A stretch of 64,000 nucleotides of DNA from Hippasteria phrygiana (GCA_037893225.1 JAZGUH010000483.1:1882118-1946117); one strand, 5' to 3'; positions 33,506-43,499 are shown, counted from the first letter of the stretch. Program-made: numbers and translations. The notes: generated by a model from the sequence alone, not told the origin.

Positions 33506-33795
33506 TTAAACCCCTTGTGTCTGGCCGTCATTGATGTGGGGTGGGGGGGGGGGGGCTGGTATGCCAAAAACAGGCTGTACAACCAAGCGTAAATGCAAAC
33601 AACAGGCATCACACTAATCATCGCACTTGGAGTCCCCCCCCCCCCTTCCATCTGTTCATTACACTCCTATTCAAGAACAATATAATTCAGACATGAATGA
33701 ATTGAGTATGAGCAGGAATGCGTGTATAGACGCCAACTGGCCAGGTGGTCTTTTCAAACAGCGGCTATGGCTGTCGTCCGTATTCAAGAAGTTAA
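33506..33795 (+). mobile_element. TTAA element, long CCCCTTG subtype
   Basis: TTAA at 33,506-33,509 and 33,792-33,795; starts TTAAACCCCTTGTGTCTGG and ends CCGTATTCAAGAAGTTAA. The interior matches 3209-3504 in opposite orientation (CTGGTATGCCAA, AAGCGTAAATGCAAACAA). A poly-G and a poly-C run lie inside. Confidence 0.8.
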
Positions 33796-33858
33796 TCCTA
33801 ACCCCCTAGGGTGCATGCACAATCAAATTAAAATTGGATTTAGCAGGATTAGGGTTAA
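33792..33858. mobile_element. TTAACCCTAAC-type element, 67 bp, abutting another
   Basis: Starts TTAATCCTAACCCCC and ends GGATTAGGGTTAA. Its left TTAA (33,792-33,795) is also the right TTAA of the preceding element, so two TTAA elements sit back to back. Confidence 0.7.
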
Positions 33859-33890
33859 GGGAGCTGAAAAAGCAAAATCTGGTCATCTTA

Positions 33891-33955
33891 GGTATCTGAA
33901 CTGGTAGAGCACCGTGCAGTAATCTGGAGGGTCACAGGTTCAGTTCCTGCTCCCT
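33891..33955 (+). repeat. tRNA-like fragment (pol III box remnants)
   Basis: AACTGGTAGAGCACC followed by GGGTCACAGGTTCAGTTCC resembles the D-arm and T-arm of a tRNA. No full cloverleaf can be drawn, so it is taken as a SINE head remnant. Confidence 0.4.
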
Positions 33956-34068
33956 TGTGGTATACGTCGTTATTCTATAGAGGTCATGAACACAAAGGAA
34001 TACAGAATGTACAATTTCCATATTACAAGTACCCGGGAAGTACATGCAGTGCTGCAACTGATCCTCCA

Positions 34069-34165
34069 GGTTCGGTTCGGTTCGGTTCGGTTCGGTTCGG
34101 TTTCGGTTCGGTTCGGTTTCGGTTTCGGTTCGGATTTTTTTCTCCGAACATCGGTTCGGTTCAGG
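34069..34165 (+). repeat. (GGTTC)n / GGTTTC array
   Basis: A run of GGTTC units with occasional GGTTTC, next to the left end of the hAT-like element. A shorter GGTTC array lies near its right end at 36,538-36,610. Confidence 0.95.
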
Positions 34166-35325
34166 TTCAGAAGTACATATGCATTAAAAAAACATCTCTC
34201 AAATCGCGATCGCGCCGATGATATTACTAACACATACAATGCCCTTCCGGGAATTCCCCGGCCCTCCCCACTGCAGTCATAACAAGTTGATTGGCACGTT
34301 GCCAAACCCGCAGGGCGCAATATAGATAATAATGGAACAATGGTCACACCCCGGGGGCCATGCACCGCCACGCCAATGCTTGACTGTATCTGATTTTCAG
34401 ATATGCATTATTCAGTGTTTGGTCACGATTTCATCGAGTGATTCAGAGATCCATGTGAGTACATGAACATGATCGTTAGCGCATGTGTGCGTGATAAGCA
34501 AAATTGACAGTCATTTTTTGAAATTATGGTAAAACGTACAAATTTAATTATTAAAGTCAAAACTTTTGACAAAATGTAATTTTATTTTGGAAATTTTTTG
34601 TTCTTCAACATTTTGTTGGCGAGCAGAGAAGGACTGGTGCATGGCGGATAAAGTGCTGCAACATATAATTCACAAGGCAGGAGTTTTTGCTTTAGGAAGG
34701 CATGTAGATGTACATGTAGAATCCTACTACCATTTTCGGGGGTACAATTTTGCAATAAATGCAAGTATTTGTGTTCTAAACTAAAAGGTGTCCATGAGAG
34801 AGTACCTGGAATCTAATGGGGCCCTGGCCCCAAAAGGCTTCATCATGCCGTACGCGCTCACAAACTTCAAACTTTATTTTCTTGGAATCTCATCCCACCG
34901 CTGTTTCGGCCCTTGTAAAAAGTGTGCCACTTTCACAGCCAGGTCAAATAAAATGCCTAATTCATTAGTGGTGACCCGCGACAGAGAGACGATAAAAAAC
35001 CGGGAATTATTAATTAATTTTTACATTAGGGGATCTTCAAGTTAAAGCATTTCATTCATAAGGATATCCATGATGTAATCAACCCCAAAAGCAAACAAAA
35101 TGGGTATGACAAGCGCGAAATTCAAACTCAAATACAGACGCTCCCGTTTCGTAAAGTCATTGCTGAAGGGATGGTTTCCAGGACAGATTTGACAGTTAAA
35201 TTGAATTATCCCAAACTTTATAGACAGTAGTTTGCTTAAAAGAGCAGGTTGTGATCTCATTGATCCATGTGTTTTCGTAAGGGCAAACCCAACAAGTGAT
35301 AAAAAAAAGAAAGAAGATTTTTACT

Positions 35326-35670
35326 ACTTTATCCCCATTTCGTGGGAACAGGTCACATATCATAAAGACACTTGTAATTTGGCAAATGGCGAGTTTATCC
35401 GTGCATACCTGGTCTTATATGAACAATGAAAATAGACCGGGACTAATTCCTTAGCGATGCTTAGCACATGATTTCTTGCAAAACCCAGACCGGTGATTTG
35501 TTCCCTTTGAAAAATGTCCAGTGTGTGATTCAACACTGCAGAATCTTTTCCCTTCATACTGACTATGTAAACCAAACACGATTAAACAATCTCATCTGTC
35601 AATCCATTTTTTTCTGGGGATATTCACACAAGTAAACCTATCAAAAGCTGTACATTTTGTTTGGAATGGA
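35326..35670. repeat. 345-bp duplicated segment, copy inside the hAT-like element
   Basis: Nearly identical (about seven differences seen) to 37,673-38,017, from TTTATCCCCATTTCGTGGG to TTTGGAATGGACAG, in the same orientation. It has no inverted ends of its own. Confidence 0.92.
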
Positions 35671-36660
35671 CAGTGATCACTCCTTACCCTGGAACTGAAA
35701 ATTGTCGCTGGAAAATTCAAAAACTATCAGTTTGAGGCCCGTAAAAATCCCCTTAAATTAAAATCAAAACGTACAAAACAAAAATTCTACGGTGCCCTTC
35801 GGGTCTGATGCTCACACAACACAAGCTTTAAAAATGCCCGATTTCATCTCGATATAAACACCAAGTTAATATCTCACATTAATCAGCAGTGAGAGATGAA
35901 TATTCATATTCCTTTTCTGTAAATTATGCATTTTCTTCCAGGAAGCTCTTCCTTTTTTATTAATAATTACGTTACCTTTCTAGCAACAGAGGGCGGGCTT
36001 TCACATGGTAAATGATGCGCACGCGTACATCATTATGTCACGTTGGAAACACCGGTGATCCCTGGACTGTGCATCCCCACAAAACAAGAAATGTATATTC
36101 ATGTTGTGTAGTCATGTTGTGAACAACCAATCATTGCATACCGGGCGGGGCTCGCTTTCGAGTACACTACATTTTTTTGGCGGGGGTGGAGGGATGGAAG
36201 CTCGCATGGCCGGCCGGATGCAAGCGGTCGCGACTTGGTCTTTTATGAATTTTTTTTTACCTTCCTGGAATGGAAAAGGCTTTATCTTTTCTTTTTTAAT
36301 TCTATCGACTGTCTACATTGCATGCAGTACCTGGGCTAATGTAACCGTTTACACAGTACATGTACATGTTCTCGAGTCCAAACCTGCTACAATGTAAGGC
36401 CAAAAAAGGGCCTTATCAACAGGTAAATTCAATCATATCCGTGCCGCCCGTGTGCGCTAATTTTGTCTTATCGCATGCATTCCTAGCGCTATCAATACAT
36501 GTGTGTAAAGTTTGCCGAACTTCCGAACCAACAATTTTGGTTCGGTTCGGTTCAGTTCGGTTCGGTTGGCCATGTTCGGCCGTTTTTAGTTCGGTTCGGC
36601 GGTTCGGCTGCAGCACTACCGGGAAGCAACTTTAAAAAAAGATATACACGATGACACAAA

Positions 36661-37059
36661 GGCACTGCAGCGGAAGTATTATTGTATTACGGGTAAGGCC
36701 AGCCAGGAGTACCCTGATGCTATTTCTGGGTCAGACACCATCCTATTGCCATTCAGAAACATGGGCAATGACAGAATGATTGATTGCTCTGGTGGTCTGC
36801 CTAGGGGGGAAACCCTTTGTGTATACCGACCACAAAGGCATTAGATAACACACGCTTGAATGGGGCTTAGCCAAACACATGCCAGAGGGCTTACTTTCTC
36901 AGGGCTGGCATGTCCGGTGTGTGACCTCTGTGTTAAATTTGATTGCACAGTCTCGAACTATGGCTTTCGACTCGAGTTCAAAAAAAATTTGAGCAATATT
37001 GGACCAAAGATGTTTTAGTAATTAAAAAATTACGAAAAAACTACTTCCGCTGCAGTGCC
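36661..37059. mobile_element. 399-bp element with perfect 18-bp inverted ends
   Basis: The segment begins GGCACTGCAGCGGAAGTA and ends with its exact complement. No target duplication is evident. Inside, the + strand near 36,810-36,845 reads GKPFVYTDHKGIR before a stop, which resembles the RNase H core (TDHK) of Ty3/gypsy-type retroelements, so an old retroelement scrap may be embedded. Confidence 0.6.
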
Positions 37060-37672
37060 GTAGTTGCTCTGAGGGTTAATACATGTGAAAGAGCATGAGA
37101 GTTGAGAGTGTATGTAAACTTATCGTGAATTTTCATTTATAAGCAGTGAGCACTGAGCAAGGGGGGAAGGGTGAGTGTCTTGTAGCTCAAAATGTCGGTC
37201 GTTTTCATAATTTGTTTCTTTTACCCCTCATATATAACTTGCTACTGAGGGTATCTGCCAACAGAAAAACAATACTACAAAGCGTGCAACAAAATATCAA
37301 TTCACATATGTGACCTGACAGCACAAAATGAGAATAAAGTTGCACTAAGGCTTTCTGAGTACAATCAGAAACAACAACTTTTCACTGAAAAGTCAATTTG
37401 GGGATTTTAACGACTGTATAATTGAAAAACTCTATATCCCAAAGATGTTAAACTGAATCTCTTCACAAAATAATTTTGGGCATGATTTCTTTTTTCGAAC
37501 TCTGGTTTAAAGTGTGCACAGATCACAAACTTTGAGCTTCATTTTCTCCAAACAAGGGGTCAAGACTCTGATAATTTCAAAAGGTTGTATCAGGGGCTAG
37601 GAATGAGATACCACAACACACAATATATCAAATTAAAGCTTTTAACCTGTACTTTCAGGAAATACCATTATC

Positions 37673-38017
37673 TTTATCCCCATTTCGTGGGAACAGGTCA
37701 CATATCATAAAGAAACTTGTAATTTGGCGAATGGCGAGTTTATCCGTGCATACCTGGTCTTATATGAACAATGAAAATAGACCGGGACTAATTCCTTAGC
37801 GATGCTTAGCACACGATATCTTGCAAAACCCAGACCGGTGATTTGTTCCCTTTGAAAAATGTCCAGTGTGTGATTCAACGCTGCAGAATCTTTTCCCTTC
37901 ATACTGTCTATGTAAACCAAACACGATTAAACAATCTCATCTGTCAATCCATTTTTTTCTGGGGATATTCACACAAGTAAACCTATCAAAAGCTGTACAT
38001 TTTGTTTGGAATGGACA
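37673..38017. repeat. 345-bp duplicated segment, copy outside the hAT-like element
   Basis: Partner of 35,326-35,670. It lies about 185 bp from DPH6 exon 13. The two copies start and stop at the same bases. Confidence 0.92.
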
Positions 38018-38202
38018 GATTTGGTAAACAAATTTATTCACTTTCCACAGATTGATAACGCGTACCAGAGCGTTTGCTTTCACAGTTGAATTTCATTCAT
38101 TTGTGGAGAGTAATTTCATGAATTACCATCTTCAATTTGTCTGGTTTCTTATGTCACCAAAGATTCTGCAAGTCTCCCACTTGGCAAAAGATCAGCACCA
38201 AC

Positions 38203-38442
38203 CTGAGTTGTTCGGAGGAACTTTTCCCAATGTTTCCTGGCAATGTCTAAATGTCTTCCGTCCGTTACGTAACACACACCTCCGATGACATTGCTCAGTG
38301 ACACTCCGGGATGCATGGCCGCCAGCACTCGCTGCAGGCTGCGCAATGAGAGGGCACATTGCGGTGTTATACCGCCCTCTATGTTCTGCATGGTGCTCGG
38401 GCACAGGGGTATCGCACCTGCTGAATAAATCAAGTCCCCAAT
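38203..38442 (-). CDS. DPH6: DPH6 exon 13 (RidA-like region)
   Basis: Acceptor TTTTTAAACAG, donor ACTCAG|GTTGGT, 80 codons in phase 0. Key blocks are IGDLIYSAGAIPLCPSTMQN and LSLRSLQRVLAAMHPG, then IGGVCYVTDGRHLDIARKHW. This is a RidA/YjgF-type strand-helix pattern (start of domain 'I..L.Y.AG.I'). Confidence 0.95.
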
Positions 38443-38736
38443 CTGTTTAAAAATACAATAACAAAACAAAAATGATTTAAAATTGCGAATATGAATTATG
38501 ACTTGAGAATGTTTTGGACATTCCAAAAATAGGCAACTCAATGTTTCAAAACAGGTTTGCTGAAGAGCAAGTTCTAATTTCAAGGTATGATATATCATTG
38601 ACAGACCTAACAATGTAGTTGCATGCAGTGTTCATACTTTGCGGGATTCAACATATATATGGAATATCAAACCTATCAAAGGTTGAGCTCAATCCGTCAA
38701 CTGAGTCATGAGAAAGTAGTGAAGAACTGTTCTGTT

Positions 38737-39001
38737 TTAACCCTAACCTCTTGGGTAACTTTACTAGAAAGTATCCTGAATCCGCCAAAATCCACCTATT
38801 TTGTCATGCACAAAAAGTTGGTTTTGGTGACTGCTCAATATGGAGGTATCCTGAATCCATCAAAATCCTGCAGTAACGCTAGGCTTACAATCCTCAATCC
38901 ATCAAAATCACCCAGGTTTCAATATGGAGGTATTCTGAATCCGCCGAAATCCTCCAAAACAGGGGTATGGATTTTGATGAATTCAGGTAGGTTAGGGTTA
39001 A
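38737..39001. mobile_element. TTAACCCTAAC-type element, 265 bp, with internal tandem units
   Basis: TTAA at 38,737-38,740 and 38,998-39,001, ends TTAACCCTAACC and GGTTAGGGTTAA. The interior has three to four degenerate units of TATGGAGGTATCCTGAATCC and CAAAATCC. The related repeat at 16.8 kb has no insertion at the same place (CTGTTCTAACAGTGAATTT), which acts as an empty site. Confidence 0.88.
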
Positions 39002-39179
39002 TAATGATTTTGTGCACATTCATATGGACTTATTTCCATTGATGAAATCAAAATAAGCCGCAGCATTGTTGGAGGTCTTAATAGATAGAATATTGTCAAA
39101 GATGACAGCATTTCAGATGGAAATATTTCTCCGGAGGATTTGTACTGGTATCATCTTTAAAAACATTCAACTTTCAGAT

Positions 39180-39290
39180 TGAAACTAATCAGTTTGGTTT
39201 TTCAATGTCAACCAACAAAAAAACTGCCTGTAGCTTGATTTGAACCTGCGACCTCCGGAATACCATACCGGTGCTTGTTCCGTACCGTAC
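39180..39290 (-). repeat. Decayed tRNA-headed repeat
   Basis: It contains TTTGAACCTGCGACCTCCGGAATACC, clearly related to the three better copies at 62.2-62.8 kb (TTCGAACCTGCGACATCCGGGTTACC, given here in parts), followed by a similar tail on its left. Confidence 0.7.
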
Positions 39291-39329
39291 CAGTGATTTC
39301 GATATTTCTGTAGATCTATGATTGCCTAC

Positions 39330-39522
39330 CTGAACTGCCTGACTGTACGGTCCGATGTTAGCTGGTGCCCAGTGGGATATACCCTGTACATGCATGGTGT
39401 GCCTGTTCACCGGTGCTGCAGCAGTCTCGGTAATATCGGAGCTGTCTTGGTCAGTGTTTCTATACGCCATGCAATCCATCTGTAGCATAGTATCACATGG
39501 TAGGTCTGCTTGAATACAAACT
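39330..39522 (-). CDS. DPH6: DPH6 exon 12 (end of RidA 1, start of RidA 2)
   Basis: Acceptor GTATTCAG, donor GTTCAG|GTAGGC. After a split Arg codon it reads VCIQADLPCDTMLQMDCMAY, then a Ser/Thr/Asp-rich spacer, then MHVQGISHWAPANIGPYSQA. The joined PPAR-VCIQADLP motif with exon 11 is the classic RidA strand and confirms the acceptor choice. SHWAPANIGPYSQA is the start signature of the next RidA unit. Confidence 0.93.
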
Positions 39523-40695
39523 CTGAATACGTTTGGAGAAATAGAGAGAGAAGTATTTCTTACATGCCTCTAATATTTGTAATCCTGTTCCCCGGTTATC
39601 CCGGACTTATGTCAGATACCCCTAACAAAAAAATTCTGCTTCCGATTACATGCCTTTCCAGAATAGGGTAGGTAGGTCGGAATTTGTTTGTTTTGTGCTG
39701 ATTGAATGGGGTATTCAATTATATACGAATTTCAGTCTGAACTATTTCCATTTACGTTACGAAAGCTATACAAAAATGGCCACAAAAAGTGATAAAAACT
39801 TGCCTAAATTAATGTCAAAAATATTTACGGTCAATAATTCTTTAAAATAATGGAGAATTTAGGTCGTGCACACCACACTATGCACAACGCTAGCCACGAC
39901 GGGAAACTGGCCAACACTGTCCGTTTGTCGTGCGGTAAGCGTGCGTGATGCACTGTGTAGCGGGCAACAAAAATCGTGTTGTGGCAGGAAATGTCAGGGA
40001 AACGCTGCGCTATCACTTCAAGTACAAGCGGTACAACCTCGAAATAAATTCATGAACATGGAAAATACATACACAGACAAGAGAGATCAAGTTTTGTGAA
40101 TTAACTTGCAGAAATCTTCTTCCTCCATCGATGTTTACTTGGAATTTTTACGATGTCAGATCTGACCTGGAACTGCAGTGCCCTCTGCAGTGTTACGCTA
40201 TGTTGGTCAGCCATATGCATAGACTGGTTGCCGCATTTCCATCATGCCTTCTTTGGCACTTTTAGTGGGCGGCGCGGCGGGAACCAGTACAGCATTGCTG
40301 CATTGAGCATGATGCACGTGTTTTCATGATCACGGTGATAGGGAATCACGCACCGAAGGGAACTTGTTAAAACAACGGAGGTTTCTTCTCAAAAAATGGC
40401 GAACGTAAGCAGGCAAACAAATTACAAGCGTTTTTTACATAAATAGGTTGTTGAGAGGCATTTTGTGAAGACAGAAAAGACAACAGGATTTACTTGCCGA
40501 TAAAATGTTTAGGGTCGCGGCCGTAAAATTAGGGTAGGTCGGGTAACCGGAAGCAGAAGAGACACTGACCAGGTAATTTTCAGTGTGAAGTTGTCCCGTG
40601 GAATAATTCAGGCAAAATAAATGACCAAATAATTTTTTCCCCAATTGCAGTAGTTACAATTTTCCCTCTGCCCCATATGACACACCCAATGATAC
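39523..40695 (-). other. DPH6 intron 11, 1.17 kb
   Basis: Most of this intron is one element with inverted ends (about 39,628-40,566). A GC-rich, CpG-containing patch lies at 40,255-40,410. Confidence 0.7.
39628..40566. mobile_element. Element with TTCTGCTTCCGRTTAC ends and promoter-like core
   Basis: The left end reads TTCTGCTTCCGATTAC and the right end in reverse complement TTCTGCTTCCGGTTAC. AGGGTAGGTMGG words are found near both ends. Inside are a GC box (GGGCGGCGCGGCGGG near 40,267), an E-box CACGTG (40,315) and, on the + strand, ATGGCGAAC directly followed by the donor-like GTAAGC (40,396-40,410). This could be the first exon of a lost transposase. No target duplication was found. Confidence 0.5.
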
Positions 40696-40825
40696 CTTGC
40701 GGGAGGATTCAGCTGGAAGTATCGGCAATACACAGAGTTGATCTGGACAAAATTGGACATATCCCTGACGTAAAGATGAACCATTGCTGCATCCGATAGT
40801 TGGTATCCATGCAGCACAAGCAGTT
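40696..40825 (-). CDS. DPH6: DPH6 exon 11 (first RidA-like domain)
   Basis: Acceptor ACTTTATTTCAG, donor GCAAG|GTATCA. After completing a split Glu codon it reads LLVLHGYQLSDAAMVHLYVR and then DMSNFVQINSVYCRYFQLNP with PA and a split Arg. 'V.LYV.DMSNF..IN..Y..YF...PPAR' is the RidA/YjgF consensus. Confidence 0.95.
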
Positions 40826-41553
40826 CTGAAATAAAGTGGAAAAAATTGGTATAATTTCTAGGCACAATCCCATCATCTGTGGAGCTATCCCCACCACAAT
40901 TCAGAATAGCCCTCAACAATTTGGCCCTTTCAAGTTAATGAATTTTTTTACAAATGCAATTTCAAACAATTTCCTGATATTTTCCAAAACATTTGATAAA
41001 CAAAATACAAGAATATCAAGATCAGAAAATATTGGTTTCCTTCCAAAATATTTTTTGGCATCCCAAACATTTTTCAGTTATAAACCATGCCTTGTAATTT
41101 CAGCCGAAGAGATTTACTGAAATTGGTACTCAATAGTTGGCTGTTGAAGACAATTTAATATTAGAGCAAGAAAACGCACGGAGGATTAAACCTAAACCGT
41201 CCCAAATGTGCCATAGATATACTGCACAGTGTTGGATTTTGACAGGTTCAAGACACTTCGCAGAAAAAGTGCCACAGGGGTTAGGGTTAAACTATTTTCA
41301 TCAAGAATCACAGTAACAATCACTGAAATCAATTTTTGTTTTCATTTTTACTAAGGAAGTCTGGTTCTACCGTGATGCGACTCCAAAATAAATTTGCAAT
41401 GTCAACAGGCAGATATCTGAAATGCAAATGTGTAAAGTTAGAACAAATTTCAACTTCAGCAAAATTTACTCTGCAAATGTTTCACGCCATGAAATTTGCC
41501 TCAAGTGAAGTATCAATTTAATGAACTTGGCCCGAGGGCCAGTCTTTCCATAC
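40826..41553 (-). other. DPH6 intron 10, 728 bp
   Basis: AT-rich, with one 105-bp TTAACCCTAAC-type element at 41,186-41,290. Confidence 0.8.
41186..41290. mobile_element. TTAACCCTAAC-type element, 105 bp
   Basis: Starts TTAAACCTAAACCGTCCC and ends ACAGGGGTTAGGGTTAA, with TTAA at 41,186-41,189 and 41,287-41,290. The interior shares CACAGTGTTGGA with the 223-bp subtype. Confidence 0.7.
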
Positions 41554-41679
41554 CTTTCAATGAGTCCATTGCTTGCTCTATGTCCTTGGTAAATGAAGAC
41601 GCATTGGATTGTACGGCCGTTATCCCCGAGATCCACAGGTAGCCCTCCGATGTGGTCTTACAAATCGGTGGGAATTTTT
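41554..41679 (-). CDS. DPH6: DPH6 exon 10 (first RidA-like domain, start)
   Basis: Acceptor GTCTAACAG, donor AAAG|GTATGG. After a split Glu it encodes KFPPICKTTSEGYLWISGIT then AVQSNASSFTKDIEQAMDSL. This covers the opening strands and first helix of the RidA fold. Confidence 0.95.
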
Positions 41680-41959
41680 CTGTTAGACAGAAATCAAAAA
41701 TGTTCTGTTATAAGCAAGACCAATCATCTGGCATATTGACAGACATAACTTGCCTATTTCGTACCTTTGTGACCGTTTTAATGATACTGGACCCCATATA
41801 TTATTAGCACGTTTTACAGTGTTTTCTAAAATATGTAATGTCTTTCTATTTTTAAGATCAATGGTTAATTTTAATCTGGAATTCATTATTTCTAACAATT
41901 GTTCTTAATTTGTAATGCGCATTAGAACATTTTTATGGTTTCTGCGAAAAATAAATTTC

Positions 41960-42260
41960 CCTCAATTGCCGGTTGGGGCGACACATGATGCTCGAAAAGA
42001 GTGGGTTCGGGTTACGCGGTCGAATAGGGCGACACATAACTGTCGCCCTATTGTGAAAGTCGCCTCTTTGTAGTGTTTTTTAGTAGGGTGTATGGGGAAA
42101 GTGCTCTGTATGGTCGACTCGCGCGTCGCCCTTTTTGGGTTATTTCGGGCAGAGTCGCCCGTTTGCCGCATGTACAGGAATTTAAATTTTCCTCAATTGC
42201 CGGTTGGGGCGACACATGATGCTTGAAAAAGAGTGGGTTTGGGCGACGCGGTCGAATAGA
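41960..42260. repeat. Direct repeat pair rich in GGCGAC
   Basis: Two ~75-bp units (41,960-42,030 and 42,190-42,260) share TTGCCGGTTGGGGCGACACA and GAGTGGGTT..GCGGTCGAATA. Between them is the inverted word GGGCGACACATAACTGTCGCCC. Confidence 0.85.
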
Positions 42261-42420
42261 GCTTCTTTGTTCCTTTCTTCCTGGCTGTATCCTTTCCCCT
42301 CCCTTTGATGTTTACCCACTGCCATATGCTCTTTAATTTGCATCCCTCTTTTGTGTTTCTCCACCCACCCCCTAATGCATGTGTGTTCCCTACATGTTTG
42401 TTTCTTGTACTCTGTCATTT

Positions 42421-42463
42421 GCCTTTGAGAAAGAACTTGCTTAAGTTCGAAACATCAGGCCAG
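42421..42463 (+). repeat. Conserved stem-loop motif ending GAAAC, copy 1
   Basis: GCCTTTGAGAAA is followed by GAACTTGCTTAAGTTC (a 6-bp stem with GCTT loop), then GAAACATCAGGCC. Related copies occur inverted at 57,326-57,370 and direct at 59,563-59,602. A stem II followed by GAAAC recalls hammerhead ribozymes, but the CUGAUGA box is replaced by TTGAGAA, so activity is not supported. Confidence 0.5.
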
Positions 42464-42612
42464 CTAAAGTTAAGTGACAAGTAGAAGCCCCAGCCCAGAT
42501 GCATGAGAGGATGTATAGTTGTCTTATAAAGGTAAAGGATAGCATCAGGAGGTAGATACTTCCAAGCTCAATAAAGACAACCAACTCGCATGGAAGCACT
42601 CTTTGCAATAAC

Positions 42613-42808
42613 CTGAGATATACTTCTCCAAGCTAAGGTTACTGGTCTCTGTTGCAGCACTGTATTGTCCGCTGGCATCTTCTCCCATAGCTAGATCTTG
42701 GCTTTCTGGTAATTCCTCAACCGTTAAGTCTTCGAGTTCCTGAAGAATGTCTCTCCCCCGTTTCATTGGGATGTCTTTCAACCTATCGGCAAAGGTTTCT
42801 TTGACATT
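42613..42808 (-). CDS. DPH6: DPH6 exon 9 (acidic linker)
   Basis: Acceptor TTTGCTGTAG, donor CTCAG|GTTATT. It reads NVKETFADRLKDIPMKRGRD followed by an acidic, low-conservation stretch (LEDLTVEELPESQDLAMGED), ending in phase 1. It links the ATP-pyrophosphatase domain to the RidA units. Beyond the donor the frame stays open for 27 codons, which is a shadow. Confidence 0.9.
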
Positions 42809-43051
42809 CTACAGCAAAAGATGACAAAAACAATGAAAACAATTTCCAACAGAAATGGTCCCCTATTGGTTTGAAGGATACCACTCAACGTGACATATCA
42901 ATTTCCCTGAAAAATAAACTGCGCCTGAAATCAATGATTTCAGTTTAAAAGGATAAAAGTGTCACACACAGCAATATAAACACTACCAAGAATACACTCG
43001 GCTGTTTTGCTTGTGAAAAACACTGCTTTCCCTGCCAAGCTAAGTTTCCTC

Positions 43052-43067
43052 GGTTCTTTTCAGAACC
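43052..43067 (+). other. Histone-3'-end-like hairpin GGTTCTTTTCAGAACC, copy 1
   Basis: A perfect 6-bp stem with a TTTC loop matches the replication-dependent histone stem-loop consensus (GGYYYT-TNNN-ARRRCC). CACAAAAGAGAAAAA follows 13 nt later, roughly where a purine-rich downstream element would be. No histone gene is nearby. The same 16-mer is at 63,133-63,148. Confidence 0.5.
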
Positions 43068-43499
43068 ATATAAACTCACAAAAGAGAAAAATCCACACGG
43101 TGCTACCGCAAACATTTACCTTAAGGCTAAGCTTGAAATTCCATCTATCTTCTTGCATTAAAGTTCAAACTGCAAGCTTTATTTTCAATCCAGGCTGCAT
43201 TCTAGCAGAATTGCGGGGTCCTAGCTACCAACTTGTGCAGTCACGAACACCTCATTACTGATTTTTATTTATTTAAATACCACCATGTATCGGGACTTTA
43301 ATATCACTTTTTTATCACTTTTCATGTGAATGGCTTGGTACAAAACACAGACTAGTCTAGCAACGGACTCAAGTCTGTCTTTATCCAACACAGCAATGTA
43401 AATGATAGAATACATGTACTACAATCGCCCCATGGTGGTCTACACGTGGTGGTTTTGGTTACATTTCACATTACCTGATCACGTGGGTTGTAAAGGTTA

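Larger units (their letters stand above)
34041..36618. mobile_element. hAT-like element, 2.6 kb, with 8-bp TSD
   Basis: The 8-bp sequence CCGGGAAG occurs directly on both sides (34,033-34,040 and 36,619-36,626). The right end in reverse complement is TAGTGCTGCAGCCGAACC; the left end reads TACATGCAGTGCTGCAACTG, the same terminus with a short extra CATGCA. Both subterminal zones consist of GGTTC repeats (34,069-34,165; 36,538-36,610). hAT elements make 8-bp duplications and often begin YAGTG. No transposase frame is recognised. The interior includes a 345-bp segment duplicated at 37,673. Confidence 0.7.
33353..38202 (-). other. DPH6 intron 13, 4.85 kb, mobile-element rich
   Basis: The intron contains two adjoining TTAA elements, a tRNA-like fragment, a 2.6 kb hAT-like element, one copy of a 345-bp duplicated segment with the second copy inside the hAT-like element, and a 399-bp element with perfect 18-bp ends. 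No exon is needed here because exon 13 and exon 14 join in phase 0. Confidence 0.85.
38443..39329 (-). other. DPH6 intron 12, 887 bp
   Basis: The intron holds a TTAACCCTAAC element inserted in an older interspersed repeat whose other copy is near 16,306-16,345 and 16,815-17,045, plus a decayed tRNA-like repeat (39,180-39,290). Confidence 0.8.
41680..42612 (-). other. DPH6 intron 9, 933 bp
   Basis: The intron contains a direct repeat pair (CTCAATTGCCGGTTGGGGCG at about 41,963 and 42,194), a CT-rich block (42,262-42,420) and the GAACTT..AAGTTCGAAAC motif at 42,421-42,463. Confidence 0.8.

Noticed and set aside
34069..34282. Open frames reading VRFGSVRFG or RTEPNRTEPN
   Set aside because: They are translations of the GGTTC array.
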